The notes under the pieces: generated by a model
The model's database searches: none
What the model was told of the DNA's origin: nothing
The model's input: the letters and a program-made list of their open reading frames with translations, nothing else
Source of the DNA: Snowella sp031396835
GTDB lineage: Bacteria; Cyanobacteriota; Cyanobacteriia; Cyanobacteriales; Microcystaceae
DNA length: 9,278 bases
Assembly: GCA_031396835.1 (NCBI GenBank)
Contig: JANNLO010000224.1
Span: forward strand, 1-9,278
Direction: 5' to 3'
Program-made: the position numbers and the translations under genes
Shown: piece after piece, positions 1 through 7,700 of the stretch
Layout of the letters: the number at the start of each line of letters is the position of its first letter
Numbering within the stretch: the first letter of the stretch is position 1

Positions 1-105
1 GCGCTGGGCCTCGGGGGCGCGCGAGCCTTGCGCGGCGAGCGTCTCCGCCTGCTGAAGGTCGTCCTGCGCGCGCTTGAAGTTATTGGGGGCGTGCTCGGGC
101 GTACA
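1..105. other. GC-rich foreign segment, probable chimeric contig end
   Basis: By hand count about 73% of the first 104 bases are G or C, against roughly 35-50% elsewhere. The change is abrupt around 100-110, inside the thioesterase coding sequence. On the minus strand the NRPS frame continues only as an Arg/Pro/Ser-rich string with no thioesterase character. A different minus-strand frame reads FKRAQDDLQQAETLAAQG with G or C at nearly every third codon position, as expected of a real gene from a high-GC bacterium. I do not recognise that protein. The simplest reading is an assembly or library chimera; a real recombination breakpoint is less likely. Confidence 0.75.
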
Positions 106-3100
106 ATATTTTCAAGCTGCGTAGTTTTCGCATTAGGAGGAAGCATATTCGCCATTTTAAAAAAGTTTAAAACGTATTTTAATTGTTTCTCTACGGTTAA
201 GGATTGAAGGGTTTCATAGGAAATATCTACAGTTTTATCTAAATAAATTTCTATACCTTTGCTTACTTCTGCTAACCACCTCGCATGATCCCAATTGATA
301 TAATCAAGCAACATTTGCTTATCTTTATAAGTTGGGGCTGAGGAATCAATTATGGCTAGTAATGCCACTTTTTGACCCTGCTTAACTAACTGTTGAGCCA
401 TTTCAAAAACCACATTGCCCCCATAGGAATGTCCCCCTAAAAAGTAAGGCCCTTGGGGCTGTAAATCTTGCATGGCTTGAATATAAATACTAGCGATCGC
501 CTCAATCTGAGTGATTGCCCCAAACTGTTGATAGAGATCGTTTTCAAAACTATAAAAAGGCTGATCTTTTCCTAAATAACGTCCTAGATGGTAAAAATAA
601 AAGGGTCGTCCTCCAGCCCCTGGAACACAGAAGAAAGGTGGCTTGGAACCATTGGCTTGAATGGGGACTAAACAAGACTCACTAGAGTTATCTGAATCGG
701 TTTGGATAATGGTCGCTAACTGTTCAATAGTTGGGTTTTGAAACAGTTCTGTTAAGGCAATTTCTTTACCAAACTGTTCCTTAATTTGGGTCGTTAAATA
801 GGGAGCCAAAAGGGAGTGACCACCAAGGTCAAAAAAGTTATCCCGAACGCCAATTTTGTCAATTTTTAAAACTTTTGACCAGATTTGTACTAGGCTTAAT
901 TCTAGCTGACTACGCGCTTCAATGAATCTGTCTGAATCACTGGCGTTATTAGGAGCCTTTAATGCACGGCGATCAATTTTTCCGTTAGCTGTTAAGGGCA
1001 AAAATTCCAGCATCACAAAAGCACTCGGAACCATGTAGCCAGGCAATTTATGGGTCAGGAACTGACGGAAATCTTCGCTTGTCATTGTCACCCCTGGTTT
1101 TGGCACAATGTAAGCAACTAACCGCTTGTCTCCTGGATTGTCTTCACGAACAATCACACAAGCCGACTGTACATCTTCATTTTGACTGAGTAAAGCCTCT
1201 ATTTCCCCCAATTCAATGCGAAAACCGCGAATTTTTACCTGATTGTCAATCCGCCCGATATATTCAATATTACCATCAGGCAAATAACGAGCTAAATCTC
1301 CTGTTTTATAAAGGGTATCCCCTGCAAAAAAGGGATTAGAAATAAACTTTTCACGGGTTAAAGCTAACTGATTTAAATAACCCCTGGCAACACTCGCTCC
1401 TCCCACATGAATTTCCCCAGAAACTCCAACTGGCACTGGTTGTAAATTGCGATCAAGTAAGTAAACTTTTCTGTCTCCAATGGGTTTCCCAATGGGAATA
1501 GAAGCTAGATTTTTATCTAGTTGTTTAGAAATGGGATAACAACAGGTAAATACAGTACATTCTGATGGGCCATAACCATTAATAATTTGGGTTTTAGGTA
1601 ATAAGGCTAAACCGCGACGAACATGAGCAACAGACAGAGTTTCTCCACCAGTTATTAGTTGTTTAACACCTAATAAAGATTCTGGCATTGTGTCAATCAT
1701 TAGATTAAATAACGCGCAAGTTAGCCAGAGAATGTTCACCCCTTCTTCTTTTATAATTTTACTCAGGTTTTCAGGGGTAATAACATTACCAGGATAAAGC
1801 ACACAACGCCCTCCAAAAAGTAAGGGAGTCCATAATTCTAGGGTTAAGGCATCCCAAGAAATTGAGGAATGTTGTAGCCAAATTTGGTGAGCATCAAGCT
1901 GGACATAATCAACTCCAAATATAAAACCGATGATGTTACGATGGATGACTTCCGTTCCTTTGGGTGTTCCAGTCGAACCTGATGTATAGATAATGTAGGC
2001 TAAGTTGTTTGGAGTAACTTTACTTGCGATATTTGCTGGCGAATATTGAGCAATACTTTCCCATTTTGACTCAATATCTATCAGCCCTTGACTGTTATTA
2101 ACTGGGAGTCGATCAGATAAATGATTTTGAATGAGGATAATAGGACATTGTACATTTTCGATCATGAAAGCCAATCTTTCTGGGGGATAAGCAATATCTA
2201 GAGGAACATAAGCTCCCCCTGCTTTAAGAATGGCTAAAATTGCTATTACCATTAAAGGAGACCTTTCAATACAAACCCCGATCTTGTCCTCTAATTTAAG
2301 CTCCAAAGATTGCAAATAATGGGCTAATTGATTTGCACGACTATTCAATTCAGCGTAAGTCAGTTGTTGACCTTCAAAAACCACTGCGATCGCATCAGGG
2401 GTACGTTCTACCTGTTCCTCAAATAACTGATGAATACATTTATAATCGGAATAATCTCTTTGAGTTTCGTTGCACGATGCCAACAGTTGATGACGTTCTG
2501 CATCACTCAACATCGGTAATTCAAAAATTCCCAGGCTGGGATTAGCGGCGATCGCGGTTAAGAGATTTTGAAAATGTTGCCCCATTTGGGTAATAGTGCC
2601 AGCAGCAAATAAATCCGTGCTGTAGCACCAAACCGCCTCTAAACTATCAGAAACTTCCCAAAAATTGACTTCTAAATCAAATCGAGCTTTAGTATCAATC
2701 GGTAAAGGCAAATTCTCTATTTTTAAGCCCGACAAACTGCCCTCCGATTGGGGAGTATTTTGTAGAGAAAACATTACCTGTACTAAAGGATTACGACTTA
2801 AATCTCGGTCTAATTGTAACTTTTCTACTAACATTTCAAAGGGTAAATCTTGATGAGCATAGGCTGATAGGGTGGTTTGCTTTACCCGTTCTAATAACGC
2901 CAGAAAACTAGGATTTCCCGATAGATCGCCCCTTAAAGCCAAAGTATTTGCAAAAAAGCCCATCAATTTCTCGATCGCGGAACTATTCCGATTAGCGATC
3001 GGGGAACCCAACAACAGATCTAATTGACCACTATAACGAGAAATTAGAACAAAAAAAGCTGCCAATAAAGTCATAAATAGGGTTGTCCCCGACTCCTGGC

Positions 3101-4040
3101 TCAACTGTTTGAGACGTTGCGTTAAGCCTCGATCTAGTCGAAAAACCTCTCCATCACCTCGGAAACTAGGAATGGGGGGACGGGAATAATCCGTCGGCAG
3201 TTCTAAGATAGTCGGCGCATCTGTCAACTGTTCTCGCCAGTAATTAAGTTGACGCTCCAAAACTTCACCTGTGAGCCATTGACGTTGCCACACAGCAAAA
3301 TCGGCGTACTGGATTGATAATTCAGCGAGAGGGGAAGGCAAACCCCGGACAAAGGCCGCATAAAGTTGAGATAATTCACCGAAAAAGATGCTCAAAGACC
3401 AACCATCGTAAATAATATGGTGCATCTTCAACAGCAATACATACTCCTGAGAACTCAGTTTAAGTAACCTAAATTGGACTAATGATTCCTCTGCTAGATC
3501 GAAGGGTTTTAAGGAGAGGGCGATCGCAATTTCCCGCAGACATTCTGTTTGTTTTTCTGTTGATAAATCCTGTAAATCTTGAAGAGGTAAACTGACAGGT
3601 GAAGGGGGAGCAATGCGCTGAATGGGTTGCCCTTCTATCATCGGAAAAGTGGTTCTTAAAACTTCGTGACGACGAATCAGTTCACTGAGACTTTGTTCTA
3701 AAGCAAACAGATTGAGGGTTCCTTCTAACCGTAGAGCTTCCAACAGATTATAGGAATGACTATCGGGGGAAAGTTGGTGTAGAAACCAGAGTCGCTGTTG
3801 AGCAAAAGAGAGGGGTAAATCCTGATTCCGTGATACAGGAATAATCTCTAACTCAACAGTATTAGTAGGGATTTGTGCTGCCTTTAAAAAGTCCAGAATT
3901 TCAGTTTTTTGAGCCGCGATCGCCGCTTTAATTTCCGTCGTCATGGCCCCCTTGGGAGCTTGATAACGGAGTTTTTCTTCTTCAAGCCACAGTTTAATCT
4001 CTAAACCCTTCAAATAAGATAAAAATTCTACTACTTTCAC
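3..4040 (-). CDS. Terminal NRPS module with TubC docking domain (dock-C-A-PCP-TE), 3' end missing
   Basis: This is a termination module that adds one amino acid and releases the peptide. The frame is open from a GTG at 4040 to the left edge, 1346 codons. Domains by residue: TubC-type docking 1-55 (LRYQAPKG, MTTE), condensation about 65-510 (HHIIYDG at 207-213), adenylation about 525-1030 (YTSGSTGTPKG near 685, NGYGPSE at 821-827, YKTGDLARYLPDG near 911-923, NGKIDRR at 1019-1025), carrier protein about 1040-1110 (LGGHSLL, pantetheine Ser1076), thioesterase from about 1125 (GGHSYGG, nucleophile Ser1205, probable Asp1232). Pocket residues D730, A731, L734, W772, I796, G798, G822, V830, F831, K1021 resemble Val/Ile codes; this is a prediction only. 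GTG was chosen because it keeps the docking domain whole, has GGGGAGG ten bases upstream, and overlaps an upstream TGA as GTGA. NRPS homology stops near residue 1313. The last codons (below about 105) look foreign, so the thioesterase C-terminus with its catalytic His is absent. Confidence 0.93.
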   Translation of the reverse strand, partial: MKVVEFLSYLKGLEIKLWLEEEKLRYQAPKGAMTTEIKAAIAAQKTEILDFLKAAQIPTNTVELEIIPVSRNQDLPLSFAQQRLWFLHQLSPDSHSYNLLEALRLEGTLNLFALEQSLSELIRRHEVLRTTFPMIEGQPIQRIAPPSPVSLPLQDLQDLSTEKQTECLREIAIALSLKPFDLAEESLVQFRLLKLSSQEYVLLLKMHHIIYDGWSLSIFFGELSQLYAAFVRGLPSPLAELSIQYADFAVWQRQWLTGEVLERQLNYWREQLTDAPTILELPTDYSRPPIPSFRGDGEVFRLDRGLTQRLKQLSQESGTTLFMTLLAAFFVLISRYSGQLDLLLGSPIANRNSSAIEKLMGFFANTLALRGDLSGNPSFLALLERVKQTTLSAYAHQDLPFEMLVEKLQLDRDLSRNPLVQVMFSLQNTPQSEGSLSGLKIENLPLPIDTKARFDLEVNFWEVSDSLEAVWCYSTDLFAAGTITQMGQHFQNLLTAIAANPSLGIFELPMLSDAERHQLLASCNETQRDYSDYKCIHQLFEEQVERTPDAIAVVFEGQQLTYAELNSRANQLAHYLQSLELKLEDKIGVCIERSPLMVIAILAILKAGGAYVPLDIAYPPERLAFMIENVQCPIILIQNHLSDRLPVNNSQGLIDIESKWESIAQYSPANIASKVTPNNLAYIIYTSGSTGTPKGTEVIHRNIIGFIFGVDYVQLDAHQIWLQHSSISWDALTLELWTPLLFGGRCVLYPGNVITPENLSKIIKEEGVNILWLTCALFNLMIDTMPESLLGVKQLITGGETLSVAHVRRGLALLPKTQIINGYGPSECTVFTCCYPISKQLDKNLASIPIGKPIGDRKVYLLDRNLQPVPVGVSGEIHVGGASVARGYLNQLALTREKFISNPFFAGDTLYKTGDLARYLPDGNIEYIGRIDNQVKIRGFRIELGEIEALLSQNEDVQSACVIVREDNPGDKRLVAYIVPKPGVTMTSEDFRQFLTHKLPGYMVPSAFVMLEFLPLTANGKIDRRALKAPNNASDSDRFIEARSQLELSLVQIWSKVLKIDKIGVRDNFFDLGGHSLLAPYLTTQIKEQFGKEIALTELFQNPTIEQLATIIQTDSDNSSESCLVPIQANGSKPPFFCVPGAGGRPFYFYHLGRYLGKDQPFYSFENDLYQQFGAITQIEAIASIYIQAMQDLQPQGPYFLGGHSYGGNVVFEMAQQLVKQGQKVALLAIIDSSAPTYKDKQMLLDYINWDHARWLAEVSKGIEIYLDKTVDISYETLQSLTVEKQLKYVLNFFKMANMLPPNAKTTQLENIVRPSTPPITSSARRTTFSRRRRSPRKARAPPRPS

Positions 4041-4105
4041 TTACCAATTGCCTCCCCAAGTTGTTGTTTAATTAGGTCTAAATCGCAGAATTTACTTTTA
4101 GGAAA
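4036..4105 (-). repeat. Diverged direct repeat, downstream copy (before the terminal NRPS gene)
   Basis: This 70-base stretch pairs with 4517-4586 at 53 of 70 positions by hand alignment. The last 34 bases (4036-4069 against 4517-4550) match at 32. It ends in the ribosome binding site and start codon of the terminal NRPS gene. One minus-strand frame reads PKSKFCDLDLIKQQLGEAIGK and then a TGA that overlaps the GTG start. The upstream copy reads PKSEPRNLSTIKQQLWEAIGK in the equivalent frame. Upstream of the PKS in this copy there is a TGA and no usable start, so it appears to be a leftover gene 3' end rather than a gene. Confidence 0.8.
4051..4057 (-). promoter_or_regulatory. Ribosome binding site of the terminal NRPS gene
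   Basis: The minus strand reads GGGGAGG here, ten bases before the GTG at 4040. It supports GTG as the true start. The same arrangement, GGGAGG and ten bases, precedes the NTF2-like gene because the site lies inside the duplicated segment. Confidence 0.65.
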
Positions 4106-4116
4106 TCAAATGACCG

Positions 4117-4521
4117 CTATATTGCTGGTCTAAAAAAGTAGCTTCGCCGAGTTTTAATTTTACCCTTTTCAAAAGAATAAACATCGGCAAACATCTCATT
4201 AAGTTGGGAGCCATTTTTATGTACACCAATAAACTGTCCCCAGCATGAACCATACTCCTCAGCGACAACAATCTTTTCAATGTCATGTTTACCAGAGGAA
4301 ATAACTCTATCATACTGATAAAAATGTAGGAGTTTATCAATACCAATCAAATCCTGATAACCTGGACGTTGATAGATAATATCTTGGTCAAAATACTTGA
4401 CTAATAACTCAAAATCAGAAGAATCAATAGCATCAAATAAACTAACGATTAATTCTTCCTGGGCTGTAATATTTTCAGAATTAATAGACTGATACTTGGT
4501 TAATAACTCCGTTGCATTCAT
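4117..4521 (-). CDS. NTF2/SnoaL-like small protein of unknown function inside the NRPS operon
   Basis: This is a 134-residue soluble protein with no signal peptide or membrane segment. The pattern LFDAIDSSDFELLVKYFDQD, then IYQRPGY, a central GIDKLLHFYQYDRVISSGKH, and a C-terminal strand series ending FADVYSFEKGKIKTRRSYFF is typical of NTF2-like (SnoaL/ketosteroid-isomerase-like) cone folds. Length also fits the family. These folds bind small hydrophobic ligands and include cyclases, isomerases, dehydratases and non-enzymatic binders, so the reaction cannot be named. The start ATG at 4521 overlaps the preceding frame's TGA as ATGA and has GGGAGG ten bases upstream. A hand count over 4141-4500 gives about 34% G+C, below most sampled stretches of the upstream NRPS gene, and diverged direct repeats flank it; together these suggest acquisition as a unit. 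Its position between two NRPS genes suggests tailoring or control of the N-methyl-aromatic intermediate, which is inference. Confidence 0.82.
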   Translation of the reverse strand: MNATELLTKYQSINSENITAQEELIVSLFDAIDSSDFELLVKYFDQDIIYQRPGYQDLIGIDKLLHFYQYDRVISSGKHDIEKIVVAEEYGSCWGQFIGVHKNGSQLNEMFADVYSFEKGKIKTRRSYFFRPAI

Positions 4522-4586
4522 TTACCAATTGCCTCCCAAAGTTGTTGTTTGATTGTACTTAAATTGCGGGGTTCGCTCTTAGGATT
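4517..4586 (-). repeat. Diverged direct repeat, upstream copy (before the NTF2-like gene)
   Basis: This is the partner of 4036-4105. It encodes the tail PKSEPRNLSTIKQQLWEAIGK of the broken docking-domain gene and the ribosome binding site and start of the NTF2-like gene. The repeat is nearly identical over its last 34 bases, which carry the translation signals, and more diverged before that. With its partner it brackets the NTF2-like gene exactly. Confidence 0.8.
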
Positions 4587-4735
4587 AAAAAGTCCATCAG
4601 CCCTATGTTTCTTTAACTGTGCAAAAAGTTCGGTCGTCATTATTCCCTGGGTGAACGATAGCGGAGCTTCTCATTTTCAACCCAGATTTTAATACCTAAC
4701 CCGTTGAGATGAGCTAAAAATTCAACTGTTTTCAT
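4518..4735 (-). pseudogene. Frameshifted duplicate of a TubC docking domain, not fused to an NRPS
   Basis: Two overlapping small frames lie here. The first (4735-4640, 31 residues) starts MKTVEFLAHLNGLGIKIWVE and ends at LRYRSPRE; its ATG overlaps the upstream NRPS stop as ATGA. The second (4640-4518, 40 residues) starts MTTELFAQLKKHRADGLF and ends KQQLWEAIGK, sharing TAATG with the first stop. Adding one base in the C-run at 4645-4647 (G-run on the coding strand) joins them into a 72-residue protein reading RSPRGIMTTE at the join. The first 36 residues then match the terminal NRPS docking domain (RYQAPKGAMTTE) at 24 positions. After about residue 46 the similarity ends and an unrelated tail begins, so it looks like an NRPS 5' end fused to another gene's 3' end. 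It is either a decayed docking module, a sequencing error in an intact small docking protein, or two coupled peptides. Confidence 0.78.
4532..4537 (-). promoter_or_regulatory. Ribosome binding site of the NTF2-like gene
   Basis: GGGAGG on the minus strand, ten bases before the ATG at 4521. It supports that ATG over the overlapping ATG at 4517, which would read in another frame. Confidence 0.6.
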
Positions 4736-7700
4736 AATTCACCTTCTTCATAATCGTCTAAGGTTTCAGTAATCGCTGGTTGTCCCTGCTGTGCAACGGC
4801 AAGAAGTTCAATAATTTGGGCTAAATTAGCGATCGTTGGGTATTCTAGCAAATTTTGTAAAGACAATTCCACCGAGAAAAGATCGCGGGAACGGGAGATA
4901 ACCTGAGTCGCTAACAAAGAATGTCCTCCAAGCTCAAAGAAATTATCCTTAATCCCAATCCGTTCCAATCCCAAAACTTCACTCCAAATTTGGCCCATTT
5001 GGGTTTCAATGGGGGTACGCGGTGCCAAAAAGCTCGTGGCCAGATTGCGCGTAGCTGTATCAGGTGTCGGTAAAGCCCGCCGATCTACCTTGCCATTGGG
5101 AGTCAGAGGTAGAGCATTGAGCAGGACAAAAGCCTGGGGAACCATATAACTGGGTAGCTTTTGTTGGACAAATTCCCGCACCTGCGGTACTAGCTTCTGG
5201 ACTAACTTACCGTACAGAGGATTATTCGTGTAATCAGTCCAGGATTTAGGAATAACCGTCTCATTCTCCCAAAAACTGAGGTATGGTTGGCCATCAACTG
5301 CGCTCATTGCAGGTTCTAGGATTGAACTCTGGCGATGGAAAACCAGATCAAAAGAACCGTCTTGACTCCCTTCCCACCAACTGAGGTGAACGGTGTAGCC
5401 AAATTTTTCTCCCAATTGCCACATTTGCTCAGGATTAATCCCCATTCTTGGCTTTTCTTTTAACAATTGCCGCAATTCTCCCACTGTCGAAACGACCGGC
5501 GGATTTTCTAACCAGTCTAAAATTTGTAGGGATTCTTGTACTCGTTGATTGGGGACATCCCTGATGCCTAACCATTCTGGCTGTTCCAGTTTCAGTTGAT
5601 CTTGCAGTTTTGCTAAGGAAAACCCATCTCGTTGCCAATTTAACCAAGGAATAACCGTTTTTTGAACATCATTACCCAAATGTAAGGTCACATCATAGCG
5701 GAATTGGGTTAACTCATTTTCAGCCTGACCCCGTTTTGGTGCGATCTCTACCCAAGAAATTTGAGGAAAACGTTGTTTGAGAGCGATAAAAAACTGAGGC
5801 TCCAGTAGTAATTCTTCTTCGGTGGCGACACTCTGATTCACCTGCTTTTGCCATTGTTCAAGGGTTTTGTCCGTTTCAGCGCGGGCTAACTGTACGGCAG
5901 CATGGTAAGGCTCTAGTAAGGGCAGACTACGAATATCACCCAGAAAAATCTTCCCGTGAGCCGCGATCGCCTTCATGACCCCTTCGAGAACCTGTAACAG
6001 ATAATCCACACTGGGGAAATACTGGACAACGGAGTTAATAACCACCGTATCAAAAGCCGCTTGGGGAATGCCTGCCAAATTATCGGCTGTTCGGTGGAAT
6101 AATCTTACTTTCCCCGCTAAACCCTCAATTGTGCCGCATAACCGTTTTAGGTTGTCAATGGTGGCAGAGGAATAATCGACTCCCCAATATTCCTGACAAT
6201 GTTTAGCCACAGGAAACAGCAATAATCCACTTCCACAACCAATTTCTAAGACTCGTTGCGGTTTTCCGACAAGAATTCGGCTCACGGTATTCTCAACCCA
6301 TTCTCGCATTTCTGCGGCGGTCATCGCTTGCCCCGTATAACTACTATTCCAACCACTAATATTAAAGGTGGGATCATCGCTTGTAGATTGGGATTGACGA
6401 TAGGACTCTTCATAAATCGTTTGCCAATCACTCACATATTCACTCTGCCATTGGGCAAGCTGTTCGGGTAAAACTTCACCCTTGAGAGCAGGAACCAAAT
6501 ACCCTACTAGGTTAGTATTCAGTTCAGTTTCGGATGTATTATCGAACTTATGGTCAGCACGGGCAATCACAACCGCTTCTTGTACTAAGGAATGTTGGCT
6601 CAAAACGGCTTCAATTTCCCCTAACTCGATACGGAAACCCCGCACTTTAACTTGGTTGTCAATCCGTCCCAGGTATTCAATCTGACCATCGGGTAAATAA
6701 CGGGCTAAATCTCCCGTTTTGTATAATTTTGACGGCTGCTCTCCCCCCTTATCAAGGGGGGGATCAAGGGAGACAAACGGGTTAGAGATAAACTTCTCGG
6801 CGGTCAATTCTGGGCGATTCAGATAACCCCTGGCTAACCCCGCACCGCCAATATGTAATTCCCCTGCTACTCCGATAGGAACTGGCTGTAAATGAGGGTC
6901 TAAAATATAAACCTGCACATTGGGAATCGGACGACCAATGGTTATTTTTTCGTCAAAAGGCGTACATTTTGCGATCGTTGCACAAACACTCCCCTCTGTT
7001 GGGCCATAACCATTAAAGAAATTTCGTCCTTGTGACCATTTTTTCACCAACTCAGGAGAACAGGCTTCCCCCGCCACAATGATAGTTTGCAACAGAGGGA
7101 GATTTTCCCAGGGTAGAACCGCTAAGGCTGACGGTGGTAAGGTAATGTGGGTGATGGCATGATCCCGTAATCGCTCAATTAAGGGTAAACCAGGCATTAA
7201 CGCTTCCTTGGTTCCCAAATAAAGTGTCGCTCCTGCTCCCAAGGCCATCAAAATTTCCGAAATACAAGCATCAAAACTAAAGGAAGCAAACTGAAGCACT
7301 CGACTTGAGGGATGCACACCAAGGGTTTCAATTTGGGCTTGAGCGAGATTGCACAATCCTTTATGTTCTACCATCACGCCCTTGGGTTTGCCTGTAGAAC
7401 CAGAGGTATAAATCACGTTGGCCAAATTAGAGGGGGTTACTTTCGCCGTCAGGTTATCCTGACTATGTTGGGCAGTTTTCCCCCAAATTTCTTCTAAAAA
7501 GAGTGTTTGGGCTTGATGATTGGGGAGTTTGTTAATCAGTGAATGTTGGGTTAGCAGTAAGGGGATTTGGCTATCAAAGAGCATAAATTGTAGGCGTGCT
7601 TGGGGATATTCGGGGTCAAGGGGTAGATAGGCCCCACCTGCTTTAAGAATGCCCATTAATGCCACAATCATGTCTAAAGAGCGTTCGACACATAAACCGA

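Noticed and set aside
4098..4346. 82-residue minus-strand frame
   Set aside because: It overlaps the NTF2-like gene in another frame and has no recognisable pattern; the NTF2-like frame has family motifs and a ribosome binding site.
4638..4652. Programmed -1 frameshifting to join the two docking-domain frames
   Set aside because: A -1 shift would restore the protein, but there is no classic X-XXY-YYZ slippery heptamer or clear downstream stem. A one-base deletion in a homopolymer is simpler.
4041..4735. Halogenase remnant in the joint
   Set aside because: No flavin-binding or tryptophan-containing halogenase motif is visible; only a short unrecognised tail remains, so the identity of any lost gene is left open.
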